A stretch of 64,000 nucleotides of DNA, taken from Salvelinus alpinus. Taxonomy: Eukaryota > Chordata > Actinopteri > Salmoniformes > Salmonidae. Made by a program: the position numbers and the translations under genes. Where the stretch lies: NCBI RefSeq assembly GCF_045679555.1, contig NC_092115.1, positions 39,218,228 to 39,282,227 of the forward strand, read 5' to 3'. A model generated the notes under the pieces. The model saw only the letters and a list, made by a program, of their open reading frames with translations. It ran no database searches and had not been told where the DNA came from. This document shows, piece by piece, positions 37,895 to 48,911 of the stretch (positions are counted from its first letter, which is position 1; the number at the start of each line of letters is the position of its first letter).

Positions 37895-38175
37895 ATTTGT
37901 TTTAGATGCATGCCAGCAAAGCCACTACAAAACATAACACTAAACAACACATTGATTGCACTACAACGGTGACAAACTATGCCCACAAACTGTTAGGGCC
38001 TACATAAAGCTGTCCCGACAGCGGAGCTTTCCTTTCAGCACCATGGAGTGAATCAATACTACACCTGGCTATCAGCAGAGCCTTGTCTGTCAGCGAAACA
38101 GTGCATTCAGCCTCATTTAGTGCTGCCTTTTTACAATCCATAGCTGATATGGCTGACTTGCTTGAATAAATATGG
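37895..38175. repeat. dispersed repeat, copy 2
   Basis: Homologous to 12968-13230 with the same order of landmarks (CCAGCA.AGCCACTACA, CAAACTGTTAGGG, CTACACCTGGCTATCAGC, TTCAGCCTCATTTA). Confidence 0.65.
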
Positions 38176-38309
38176 TTTCTACTGACTCCTTTTTTTTTTT
38201 GCAAACATTTCTAGCATGATGTTTTTGCTTTGTCATTATGGGGCATTGTGTGTGTGTAGATTAATGGTGGGGGGAAATTATTTTAGAATAAGGCTGTAAC
38301 GTAGCAAAG

Positions 38310-38690
38310 TGTCACGTCCTGACCATAGTTCTTATGTGTTTTGCTTGTTTTAGTGTTGGTCAGGACGTGAGCTGGGTGGGCATTCTATGTTGTGTGTCTA
38401 GTTTGTCTGTTTCTGTGTTCGGCCTAATATGGTTCTCAATCAGAGGCAGCTGTCAATCGTTGTCCCTGATTGAGAATCATATATAGGTGGCTTGTTTTGT
38501 GTTGGGGATTTGTGGGTGGTTGTTTTCTGTCTCTGTGTTTTGTCTGCACCAGAAAGGACTGTATCGGTTTGCCACATTTGTTATTTTGTTTTGTAAGTGT
38601 TCACATTTATTTGTCGTATTAAACATGTTGAGCACTGGCTACGCTGCGTCTTGGTCCGATCCCTGCTACACTGGGAAGGCTGCCGTTACA
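38310..38690 (+). mobile_element. solo LTR with 5-bp target duplication
   Basis: A 381-bp segment beginning TGTCACGTCCTGACC and ending GCCGTTACA, with TG...CA ends, flanked by CAAAG at 38305-38309 and 38691-38695. No internal retrotransposon sequence remains, so it arose by recombination between the two LTRs. Confidence 0.92.
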
Positions 38691-38695
38691 CAAAG

Positions 38696-39476
38696 TGTGG
38701 AAAAAGTGTGGGAAAAGTCAAAGGGTCTGAACTTTCCGAATGCAATGTATAGCAACACTCTCCCACTGATCCTCCACATGCCATCACAAACAATAGAGTG
38801 CACTTATTTCCCCACAGCCCATAGGGACTACACCGCCAGGTACGTTCTCTCTAACAGCCCCATCACTGCCCATCATTGCCCATTTACTTATTGATGCAGC
38901 AATGGAAGCTGAGCTACAGTCTGTCTCCTCAGAGCCCAGGGAAACTCTTACAGCTCTCCACGGTGCAACTCTGCCCATATACCATCTCATCTCCTTCCCC
39001 CAATGGCCCAGCAATACAGAGTCATCTACTGTAATAGAGGAGCCAGCATGTCACTCTAACTTCACCAAGGGACTGATCCATCAATTATCACAGCCATAGA
39101 CCACCACGAGCCCTGCTGGCAAAGAGGGAATGAAGGATTACATGGTGGTGTCATCAACTCCAGGTTTTGCAGTAATTCTATTTCTATGGTCTATCTGCTC
39201 TGGGAGCCAAATGGAACACGACTTCCTCAGAAGCACTTGTCAGCGAATGCAGCAGAATTATGGTGTGAAGAAATGCCCGTCAATGTTACGTCTCCTGCAT
39301 GAGGATCTCTGATCTGATTCACTGATGTCAGGCCCCTTTGATTTAATGGATAAACCCGTTAATGATCATGTTTGCAAATACAATGAGAACGTTTCCTATA
39401 GACAAATAGGAAGATTTGCACTTCGGTTAAAATCAAAACACGTAATTAGATCCTATTTTGAGGAGGGTGCGTGGAC
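38696..39476. other. no recognisable gene
   Basis: Mostly unique-looking sequence upstream of the candidate c2cd4c promoter. Short frames lack domains. Confidence 0.25.
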
Positions 39477-39479
39477 AGC

Positions 39480-39575
39480 CTGGGAACCTCCCATTGGCTT
39501 GTCACCATGGAGAGCGCGGCAGCGGACAGGGTCCATATATAACCCAGACGTGGACTCATCAGAGCCCCAATTATT
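39480..39575 (+). promoter_or_regulatory. c2cd4c: candidate c2cd4c promoter (CCAAT + TATA)
   Basis: An inverted CCAAT box (ATTGG, 39493-39497) lies 40 bases before a TATA box (TATATAA, 39536-39542) in a locally GC-rich stretch. A start site near 39567 would give a short non-coding exon ending at a good splice donor, AAG|GTAGGT, with the exon end at 39611. The matching acceptor is CTAACTTCAG ending at 43530, 15 bases before the c2cd4c ATG. Assignment to c2cd4c is inference from spacing and strand. Confidence 0.5.
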
Positions 39576-39611
39576 GTTTGTTTCCCCCACAGTTACTCTG
39601 TCTGGCGGAAG
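39567..39611 (+). other. c2cd4c: candidate non-coding exon 1 of c2cd4c
   Basis: Predicted from the TATA box about 30 bases upstream and the donor GTAGGT at 39612-39617. Splicing to the acceptor at 43530 would remove a 3.9-kb intron containing two transposon-derived blocks. Confidence 0.4.
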
Positions 39612-40439
39612 GTAGGTTAGTTAGGAAACCCATGTGAAGCGATTCACGGAAAGTATTAAGGGGACAGGGACAGACGCATGTGAGTGAAGTTGAACAATTT
39701 TCTATTTCTATCGGGAGGAGTGGGAGGGAAACACTTCAGCCCAACGGTGAGTTCCTGTGATCCAACAGGTCCTTCGTTTGTCTTGCAGCCTACCGGTCGG
39801 CTCATCTCCGCTTTTTAATCAGTGACACTGTGAGTCGGTCTGTGTCTATTTTACAAGTTCTGCTTTCAGGGACCGTCCCGCCCAAATCTGGGTATTCTGT
39901 TTAGTGCGTAAAAGTTGTTCAACGGCGCACAATGTGAAATAGGCTACAAACTTAATGGTTACGTTTTATCCTGGCTTATAGGCAACTGTACTTTTCACTA
40001 GATATGCAAATGTTTCTTTGTTTGGTGGAAGCATTCATTTAAACAGAGATGCGCACTATACAGGCCATTACGCCGCTCTCTTGGATAGTTTATGCGCACT
40101 TACGCACACTTGCCTAGAGGGGGAAAACATTCAAAACTAAACACTCTAAATGTACTTATTTTAAAACATGATGTGTTTAATGTTAAGGTATTTCAGAGAC
40201 TTACACTATTTATAGCAAATAGACCTAAATGCTTCATTCTTTGTTTTATTACTGTTTTGTTATTTAGGACCGGATAAAATCAGTCTTATCATGTTCTCAT
40301 TAGTCCACCTGGACCTATTAGCACGAAACATTTTAATTAGACTACAGATAAAGATGTAAATAATGCTACTGTGTAATAGCCTACTGCAATCCGGATTCGG
40401 TTGAATTGGGGGTACCACCACAGTGGGGCGATTCTATGC

Positions 40440-40810
40440 GAGTTTTAAAAGGATCTAAGTAATGTAACATAATACAAAAACCCCATCAAAATCCATCAAT
40501 TTAAGATATGTCTTCCGCATCTGTGGTGGAAGGTGGCCGAGCAACAGCGGTGTTTGTCAGGCCATGAGACACCTCGAAACTCGGTCTTCTCACGAAAACG
40601 TATGTAGCTTCCGAAACTAATATGACCCACTCTATGGAAAGATGAGACTCCCAGGGACATGGTGTTATCTGATCCCCACAAGTGCCACGGGTCTCGTCTG
40701 AAGGTAACCCATACAAATGAATGGAAGTATTGAGGTATTTGTGGCAACAAAAATAAGGGGTGTCCCAAAAAATACCAAAATAATTACTGAGCATTTTCAA
40801 ATCTCCAGGA
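40440..40810. other. possible dispersed repeat, unassigned
   Basis: This block inside the putative c2cd4c intron 1 looks repeat-like, with reverse-strand frames of 90-99 residues lacking a known domain. The remainder of 39612-41150 shows nothing specific. Confidence 0.25.
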
Positions 40811-41559
40811 TATAGAACCCTTACAAACCTTATTCCTTATGATTTATTTTTTGGCTGTCTTTTTTGCCATTTTTGAATGTGTTGTTCAGTGCATTTCTAG
40901 GGGCAATAGGAAAGGCCAAATGCAATATTGTGTGATTTGTTTTATTGAATTTTTTATAACTTAATGGGTCCTAAAATCTTAAAACTATTCCATATGTTAG
41001 CTTAGTAGAGTTTGGGAAACCGTGGTCTAACTAGCTTCCTCACCTCTGTTAATCCAAACTGTTTTGAGATGAAGGTGGCAGGTGATATAGCAAATTAGGT
41101 TGACTTGCCATGTTGCTGTCAAACATTAGTGCAGAGATGACACCACTTCCCTGCAAACAAAAATGAGTCGTTAGGAAGTCCTCGGAACGATCTCCTAAAG
41201 TTGTTAGGGTGTCGTCATGTGGTGGTTTTGTCTAGTTCCGGGGACGTCCCCAGGGAAGGTTTTAGGATGTTCTCTGGCTATTGTGTCATGGTCCTGTGAA
41301 GATTTTGTCTAGTTCCTGATTTGTTTCAGAGACATCTCCAAGGATACTTATAGGATTTTCTTATAGCATTCAGCGATGGTCCTCTGGAAGTTTTTGTCTA
41401 CCGATCCATTCACAGCTGTTTGTCTGTTGGCTAGTGACGGCCACACAAACAGTGCTTTTAACATAGTGTTTTCAACTTACTAATTTGACACACTTTGACA
41501 TGCATGATTACATTGTGCATGTTCATTTTGACAGTAATTACTATTCAACATGTCTTCAC

Positions 41560-41630
41560 CTGGGATTTGAACTCACAACCTCTTGATTCATAGCATTCGG
41601 ATCTTCCTGCTACACCACCATGTCTGTGTC
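41560..41630 (-). repeat. tRNA-like sequence, locus A left
   Basis: On the - strand ATGGTGGTGTAGCAGGAAGA resembles an A box region and GAGTTCAAATCCC a B box. It corresponds to the right-hand tRNA-like unit at locus B. Confidence 0.5.
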
Positions 41631-41867
41631 AATGCCTGATTTCAGCTGTATTGCAACACAAAGTAAATCTCGACTCTGTTAAAAAATACTAATATAGACA
41701 ACTATACAGAAAAGGTTCAAATTGCTGAAATAAGTAAATCACATCAATGATGAGAGAATAAGAAGAGGAACTGATATCGGAGTTAGCAGTGGCAATGTGA
41801 CTCTTTTGCTAAGTGCAGTTATGTGTTACAGGTAACAAATACTGTATGTAGTGGACTTCTGAAATGT

Positions 41868-41938
41868 TAGACTCTGTGGCACCGCAGAAATTTCAGTGTG
41901 CTCCAGAGGTTGTGAGTTCAAATCCTAGTTGGGTTCAT
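41868..41938 (+). repeat. tRNA-like sequence, locus A right
   Basis: CTCTGTGGCACCGCAGAAAT is A box-like and GTTGTGAGTTCAAATCC is B box-like. It faces away from the left-hand unit. Confidence 0.45.
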
Positions 41939-41994
41939 CCTGAAAAGTCAGAGCTTTAAAGGTGATCATGTCAAGTGTATTCATTTTGTCATTA

Positions 41995-42799
41995 GCTAGG
42001 TTTCTATCCGATTTGCAACACATTTTCATGCGAATCTTCTAAAATCTGCATAAAACAATATGCGTATTTTCCCAACAGATGTTTCTTCCATCAAACTGAC
42101 TTTTTGCCAATAAAAGTCTGTGTGGGGTTGATGTAGTGCACATAAAAATAACTTTTGTGTTAAATTCCCATGTACCGAATGAAAAATAGTTTATTTGGTT
42201 TCTATCACGTTTTCAACGCTACTGATGGTTTTGTCACAAACTGTTGCATTTATATAGCAAATGTGCCCACTCGGGTCTTGGCATATGCGCTTTAGCCAAC
42301 AGCTCGCAGATACAGTGCGGGTAGGCTACCTATATTATGAGATCATTATGGACAAGAGCGGAATTATTTGTAATTGTCAAACGGCAGCCAAGCATCGATC
42401 ACCAGAATAAGATCCTGGATATTTATTGGAAAGGAGCTTCAAGCTCGTCACCTTGCACATTCACCACCCTGTGAAGTTCCTAACTTATCTGTAGCCGAAT
42501 AAAGTGCATGCTTTCCCGAGTCGTAGTGGGAAGACCACACAACATATCATCACTTGACTTCAAGTTAACTTCGATATGATGATTATTATGTAAATATTTG
42601 CGCATAAAGGAGTTTCCACCGCCATTTCTCTCATAATTAATGTTATAGACACAAAAAGATCCCACCATGTCGAACGAACAAATTGTCTGTTTGCGTTTAT
42701 AAAATTGTACTGACATTTCATGTTTCCATGAGCCCGGTCTTGACTTTTTTGCATGCGTCAGGTAATTCACCCGCATGAAATGGTTGGATGGAAACGTGG
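41995..42799. mobile_element. non-autonomous DNA transposon, PIF/Harbinger-like
   Basis: The left end GCTAGGTTTCTATCC and right end GGATGGAAACGTGG are inverted around GTTTC(T/C)ATCC, and both continue to TTTTCATGCG/GCATGAAAT about 15 bases inward. TTA flanks both sides (41992-41994 and 42800-42802), a duplication expected of Harbinger elements. No transposase. Confidence 0.6.
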
Positions 42800-43545
42800 T
42801 TATTGATTATAATTTTTTTACACTATTTCAGCTGAAAGCATCCCACTTAGCTTAAAAAGAATGTTCCCCAGAGAATGTTCCCAGAGGACCATCATCCGAC
42901 GTCCCAATGACTAGTAAAATGAAAGTCCTGAGAACGTCCTAAAAAAGTCTTGACATGGTCCTCAGTGAAGTCCTGGTAACTTTTACAGGGAGCTACACAA
43001 AAGTCCCCCAGGGAACGTTCCCTTTGGACCATTACGCGACGTCCCCTTGACTAGCATGAAACGTGCCATTGTGGTCATTGAATGTCCCAGGGATAACGTC
43101 CTAACAGAACCAAATAGGAACCTATTCGTAATGTTACCTAATGGACATCAAAATACCTTATTACTATATAACGTTATACTGAGACCAAACCGTGACCTGT
43201 ACTGAACATCGTCTTATGGTCCCGAGGTTAATGCATGTTTTACGGCTCCTAGAATGTTCTCAGAACGTCAGTGGGATAAGGTCTCGCCGAAACCCTTAAA
43301 TGGACGTAATGAGAACGTTGCCTAATGTCGACTTACCCTGTTTGCTGGGTTCATACTATTGAGAACCACCCACTTTTCCACATTTGCCTTTATGAACTCT
43401 CCCACTCTTATATTTCTGTATGCACAGATGAATTACATGTTGACACAAGGGAATGTCATTTCCTACCTACCTGTGACTGTATGACATCATCACGTTTTGT
43501 CCTTCTGTGTCTACAGCTAGCTAACTTCAGGCTCTGGGGGGAAGC

Positions 43546-44982
43546 ATGTGGCTACTGGAGAAGTTCCGTGGTTCTCATGGTGGTCACTCTGTATTGGCGG
43601 GGGACAAGCAGCAGAACCAGACAGACCCCATCTCCGTCCACACCAACATCATCACCCCCGGTAAGATCCCCGACTTCTTCATCCCCCACAAACTCATCTG
43701 CTGCCCCCCAGAGGCAGAGTCCCTCACGCCGGAGCCCCAGCCCCGCTCCACCCTGCGCCCCTACACCTCCGAGCAAACCATCTGCAGCCAGACCCAGGGC
43801 AGCTGCAACCTGAACCCCCGCAGCCCGCGCCTGCTCTCTCGTCTTGCCGGGGACACCCGCAGCCTTTTGAGGGCCGCTAACCGCCACATCATCCAGATTG
43901 AGAGCACCGACGATCCGGGGAGCGGGGTAGGGGAGGGGGGAGACCCCAACACCAATGCAGAGCCACAGTCCCAGACAGACATGTCCCTGACTTACAAGGC
44001 CCAGACCTCGTATGGGTTCTCCACACTGGTGGAGAGCCCCCACAGCCACCGCAAGGAGTCCATCTTCCACAGAGACCCCAGCAGCCCCCACACCTCCCCG
44101 GGCTCCCAGAGACACACGCGCGGGGTGGACCACCTGACCCCCTCCGTCCAGAACCCCTACCGCTACTTCAGCGGGGGTGAGAGCGACACGTGCTCTTCGG
44201 CCGAGTCCTCCCCCATTACCTCCCCCCTCCTCACCCGCTCCGCCTCCCTCCTCCGATCCATCACACAGGAGACGCAGGCCAAGGTAAACAGTAAGGATGT
44301 TAACACTTAAGGATGATCACTTTAATTACATGTTTTTAAAATACATTTAGCTCAGAATTTCGTGTATATGGCCCTATATGATATATTATATAATCATCCC
44401 TTCCCTTCACAGATTTTTTCTCCTTCTCAGGTGTCTCGTGCCAAGCATACCCTGGCACGCCACAGATCCCTGTCCACAGACGAGTGCAGCTCACCCGACA
44501 CCAGCCCCAGCCTGCAGCGCCGCCGCCTGCGCTCCCCTCCCTCCCCTACCTTCCGCGGACGCAAGGGGACCGGCTCCGGGGGGGCGAGTTCAGACCTCCT
44601 CCAGCGTGAGCACTCGGTCAACCTCAACAAAGGTGGCACGCTTAGGCTCAGCACTCACTATGATGCCGAGGCGGCCCGGCTGAGGGTCCGAGTGCTCGCC
44701 GCAGAGGACCTGTACGAGAAACAGACGGACGTGAAGAGCATCAACTGCTGCGTGTCTCTGTACCTGAACCCGGGCAAGCAGCAGAAGCAGAGGAGCACCA
44801 TCATCAGTAACAGCAGGAACCCCATGTTCAACGAGGACTTCTTCTTTGACGCGGTGCCGGCCGCCCAGGTCAAGAGCCTGGCCATGAAGATGAAGGTGGT
44901 GAACAAGGGAACCAGTCTGAAGAGAGATGTGCTGCTGGGGGAGAGGGAGGTGCTGCTGAGCGAGCTGCTGCCAGGCATCTAG
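43546..44982 (+). CDS. c2cd4c: C2 calcium-dependent domain-containing protein 4C
   Basis: Two exons (43546-44283 and 44431-44982) joined in phase 0 encode 429 residues, close to the 421 I recall for human C2CD4C. The start MWLLEKFRGS is the family N-terminus, followed by NIITPGKIPDFFIPHKL, a conserved motif at about residues 33-49. RRHIIQIES-type, KAQTSYGF, ESPHSHRKES and GRYFSGGESDT-like blocks (here PYRYFSGGESDTCSSAESSP) identify the C paralogue. A basic stretch (RRRLRSPP, about 276-283) could be a nuclear localisation signal. The C2 domain spans about 313-429 (LRLSTHYDAEAARLRVRVLA, NCCVSLYLNPGKQQKQRS, FNEDFFFD). C2CD4 proteins are reported as nuclear or associated factors; the exact role of 4C is little known. 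Both exons are GC-rich against an AT-rich setting. A 147-bp intron splits the frame. Confidence 0.93.
44284..44430 (+). other. c2cd4c: 147-bp intron inside c2cd4c
   Basis: Donor AAG|GTAAAC at 44284 and acceptor TTCTCCTTCTCAG ending at 44430. The joined protein reads ITQETQAK-VSRAKHTL, matching the uninterrupted family sequence QAKVS. The intron contains in-frame stops, so it must be removed. It is bordered by AGGT at both ends (44282-44285 and 44429-44432). Confidence 0.85.
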
Positions 44983-45166
44983 AGATTCAGGCTTTCTTTG
45001 GGTTCTGTTTGGATTGACTGAGATCGAACCCTGAGGTGGAGCTCTTTTTTTGAATTTGTGTCCCTTAGTGGAACTAGTTGGATTGGTCACCTTGGACACC
45101 CAGCACTGTAGCAAATCAGAGTGAGGAGGTGTGTGATGTGTGGGTGTGTGTATGTTTGTGTGTGTG
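44983..45166 (+). other. c2cd4c: c2cd4c 3' untranslated region (start)
   Basis: Downstream of the TAG stop, up to the left end of the transposon at 45167. No AATAAA was seen in this stretch; the next one, AATAAA at 45215-45220, lies inside the transposon, so the transcript may end there. Confidence 0.45.
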
Positions 45167-46330
45167 CTAGGGTTGAATATTTTCCTGATGTTTTCCAAAT
45201 CTTCAATCCCGAGAATAAATCCCTTTTCTACCGGGTAACCCGGTGTTTTCCTGTCAAACCCGGAAGTGTCATTCAAAAGCATTATAAAGCATATAAATAC
45301 AGTATGTCTGGATTTGATTATAGCTTTGATCAACATGAAAATTCAAACCTAATGCTACCTGAGCCTGATGAGTCATATATTAAATACATGTTATGAACCC
45401 TACATAAACAACATTTAAAACGCCCAAGTCCTAAAAGCCTAAATGATTGTGCCATTATCCAATACATACAGGCTACTGCACCTTACGCACGACAGAAAAC
45501 CATAAAAGCCCATAGATGTAGCTAGCTAAATGCTCTCTTAGGTAAATAAATGAAACTAGTTTCAGAAGCTAATCTTTTTGAGTTTGAACTGTATTATTGT
45601 ACTGTATAATACTGTGTTATATGGACTTGAATTACACACATCGTTTAAACCATGACATTGATTTTTTTTTTTGGTTTTGTTTACTCGCACCAAAGAAAAT
45701 AAGTGAAAGACAAAAAAGTACAGATTAAAAAATAAATGGTGAAAACGGTGTGAAGAAGAGTTTTGAAATGTAGACCTACCTCTCAAAATAAAAAAAGTTA
45801 CCATGATGAGATAGATGCTAGGTCTACATACATTGTGAACTACGCTCCATACTGAGATGGGCGGTACAGTATGTCCCTACTCTGAGCGTTGATTAATCAT
45901 GCAGAGGCCGTAGAGAAGCCAGATTTAGACATCGCAGATACAGTAATTTAACAATTTCACTCCATGCTGTTCATTTACAGTACCAGTCAAAACTTTGGAT
46001 ACACCAACTCATTCAATGGTTTTTCTTTACTATTTTCTACATTGTAGAATAACAGTGAAGACATAACTATGAAATAACACATATGGAATCATATAGTAAC
46101 CAAAAAAGTGTCAAACAAATTGATTGTGTGACTTGGCCCAAGCAAGTCTCTTCTTCTTCTTGGTGTTCTTTAGTAGTGGTTTCTTTTCAGCAATTCGACA
46201 ATGATGGCCTGATTCACGCTGTCTCTTCAGAACAGTTGATGTGGAGATGTGTCTTGACATTTTCCGGATTGACTGACCTTCATGTCTTAAAGTAACAATG
46301 GACTGTCGTTTCTCTTTACTTATGTGGCAG

Positions 46331-47155
46331 GGTATGTGGCAGGGTCTACAGGAAATCACGGACTACAAAAAGAAAACCAGCCACGTCACGGACACCGACG
46401 TCTTGCTTCAAGACAACCTAAACACCTTTTCCCGCTTTGAAGATAATACAGTACCACCGACGCGGCCCGCTACCAAGGACTGCGGGCTCTCCCTCTCCTT
46501 CTCCGAGGCTGACGTGAGTAAGACATTAACCCTCGCAAGGCTGCCAGCCCCGTGCAATTGGCTCCTGGATTTCCTGACGGGCCGCCCCCAGGTGGTGAAG
46601 GTAGGAAACAACATCTTCACTTCGCTGATCCTCCACACTGGGGCCCCACAAGGGTGTGTGCTCAGCCCCCTCCTGTACTCCCTGTTCACCCATGACTGCG
46701 TGGCCATGCATGCCTCCAACTCAATCATGAAGTTTGCAGACAACACACTAGTAGTAGGCTTGATCCCCATCAATGACGAGATAGCCTATAGGGAGGAGGT
46801 GAGGGCACTCGGAGTGTGGTGTCAGGAAAACAACCTCTCAATCAAAATCAACAAAACAAAGGAGATGATCGTGGACTTCAGGAAACCTCAGGCGGCTGAA
46901 GAAATTTGGCTTGTTACCTGAAACCCTCACAAACTTTTACAGATGCACAATTAAGAGCATCCTACCGGGCTCTCCAGAGGGTGGTGCGGTGTGCACAATG
47001 GATCACTGGGGGCAAACTACCTGCTCTCCAGTACACCTACAGCACCCGTTGTCACAGGAAGGCCAAAAGATCATCAAGGACAACAACCACCCGAGCCTAT
47101 CCAGAAGGTGAGGTCAGTACAGGTGCATCAAAGCTAGGACAGAGAGACAAAAAAT
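46331..47155 (+). pseudogene. LINE reverse transcriptase with internal deletion
   Basis: Frame 46298-46921 encodes [28 protein letters not shown] and then directly [40 protein letters not shown] and [12 protein letters not shown]. Compared with the copy at 17336, the fingers and the first catalytic Asp region (DYSSAFN) are deleted, and the FADD box reads FADN. The C-terminal SQTFTDAQLRAS and ITGGKLPALQYTYSTRCHRKA parts follow in another frame (46906-47157). Confidence 0.85.
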
Positions 47156-47309
47156 AGCTTTTATCTCAAGGCCAACAGGCAGTTAAACATCCGTCACTAA
47201 CACAGAGGCTGCTGCCTACATACAGACTTGAAATCATTGGCCACAGTCACTTTAATAATGCCACTTTAATAATGTTTACATATCTTGCTTTACTCATCCC
47301 ATATGTATA

Positions 47310-48911
47310 CAGTGAGCACCATAATTCATTGGACAGTGACAATTTTTTTGTTATTTTGGTTCAAAAGTGCAGACTGTCAGCTTTAATTTGAGAGTATTTT
47401 CATACATATCAGATGAACCGTTTAGAAATTATAGAAGCATTTGTACATAGTCCCCCCCATTTTCGGGTATCAAAAAACATTGGACAGTTTAGCATAATGT
47501 AGAATAAAGTAATCATTGTTAATATTTGGTCGCATATCCTTTGCATGCAATTACTGCTTGAAGTCTGACATGCATCGACATCACCAGACGCTGGGTATCT
47601 TCCCTGGTGATACTCTGCCAGGCTTGTACTGCAGCCATCTTCAGTTCCTGCTTGTTTTGGGGACTTATTGCCTTCCGTCTCCTCTTCAGCATGTAAAATG
47701 CATGTTCAATTGGATTCAGATCCGGTGATTGACTCGGCCAGTCAAGGATTTTCCCCTTTTTGGCCATCAAAAACCCCTTTGTTGCTCTAGCAGTATGTTT
47801 AGGGCCATTGTCTTGTTGCATGATGAAGTGCCGTCCAATGAGTTTGGAGGCTTTTGTTTTATCTGAGCAGGTAAAATATTTCTGTAGACTTCAGAATTCA
47901 TTGTTCTACTTCTATCTGTGGTCACATCATCGATGAAGACAAGTGAGCCTGTTCCACTGGCAGCCATACAGGCCCAAGCCATAACACCCCCTCCACCATG
48001 TTTCACGGAAGAGGTGGTATGCTTTGGATCATGGGCATGTCTTTTTTTTCTCCACACTTTCCTCTTTCCATCACTCTGGTACATGTTAATCTTTGTCTCA
48101 TCTGTCCACAATACTTTTTTCCCAGAACTCTTGGGGCTCTTTTAGGTGCTTTTTAGCAAACTGTAATCTCGCCTTTCTGTTCTTCAGGCTTATCTGTGGT
48201 TTGCATCTTGTAGTGTACCCTCTGTAGTCCTGCTGGTGTAGTCTTCTACGTATGGTAGACTTTGACACATCTACACCTGCATCCAGGAGAGTGTTTCTGA
48301 TCTGTTGGGCTGTTGTCAGGGGGGTTTTCTTCACCATGGAGAGTATTCTCCGGTCATCCACTACAGTGGTCTTCCTCAGTCTACCGGCTCTTTTGACATA
48401 ATTTAGTTCACAGGTAGTTTTTTTTCTTGTTAATGTTGAACCAAATTGTTGACATGGGCATGCCCAGGGTTTTTGCAATGTTCCTGATTGATTGATTTTC
48501 ATTTCTGAGCCTTATGACGGCCAGCTTCATTTGCATCGACACTGCTGTCTTCCTCATGTTGTCACACCCCAACAACAACCTACAAGGGCAATAGCAAAGT
48601 CTAGAATCAATACTATTTATCAACAGCTCTCCTGCATTCACTAACGACACAGATGAATACACCCGCCTAACGACACATCTGTGAAGCCAATTCAACAAAT
48701 ACTTGTAGTACCTTAAAATGGGGGGACCATGTACAAAAGGTGCTGTCATTTCTAAACGCTTCATCCGATATGTATGAAAACACCCTCAAATTAAAGCTGA
48801 CAGTATGCACTTCACCCTCATTGTCATTGTATCCTTTCAACCTCAGTGCTAAAGTACAGAACCAGAATAACAAAAAAATGGTCACTGTCCAATGAATTAT
48901 GGTGCTCACTG
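47310..48911 (-). mobile_element. Tc1-like transposon (copy B), innermost level
   Basis: A 1.6-kb element with termini CAGTGAGCACCATAATTCAT (47310) and its complement ending GGTGCTCACTG (48911), inserted at a TA-rich site (TATA) in the LINE 3' UTR. Complete in length. The youngest insertion in the nest. Confidence 0.92.
47519..48550 (-). pseudogene. Tc1-like transposase (copy B), full length with frameshifts
   Basis: Read on the - strand: the N-terminal helix-turn-helix (KLAVIRLRNENQSIRNIAKTL) lies at 48540-48430; the second DNA-binding region and linker (48502-48098) include GRLRKTTVVDDRRILSMVKK; then the core (48111-47767) with MWTDETKINMYQSDG (first Asp) and GGGGVMAWACMAASG; then 47821-47519 with MQQDNGPKHTA (second Asp) and DWPSQSPDLNPIEHAFYMLK (Glu, third catalytic residue). 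All DD34E residues remain. The breaks are frameshifts near 48425, 48105 and 47810, few for a salmonid Tc1 copy. Confidence 0.88.

Larger units (their letters stand above)
41150..43330 (+). repeat. composite repeat, locus A (split by a transposon)
   Basis: The outer parts (41150-41400 and 42850-43330) are rich in GGAACGTCC/GAACGTTC-like motifs and GTCCTCTGG/CCAGAGGAC in opposite orientations. The middle (41400-41960) matches locus B (54690-55030) in order: TTTGTCTGTTGGC, TTTTCAACTTAC, ATGATTACAT.GTGCATGTTCAT, CAACATGTCTT, then GATTTGAACTCACAAC. A DNA transposon at 41995-42799 interrupts it. Confidence 0.55.

Noticed and set aside
41560-41630. Functional tRNA genes at the tRNA-like sites
   Set aside because: Only box-like motifs are seen; no complete cloverleaf, and the copies sit in repeats.
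43552-44133. 193-residue frame antisense to c2cd4c
   Set aside because: Shadow of the GC-rich c2cd4c exon; no domain, and the sense frame is conserved.
44590-45336. 248-residue frame antisense to c2cd4c exon 2
   Set aside because: Runs from a GC-rich exon into 3' flank and a transposon end; no domain.
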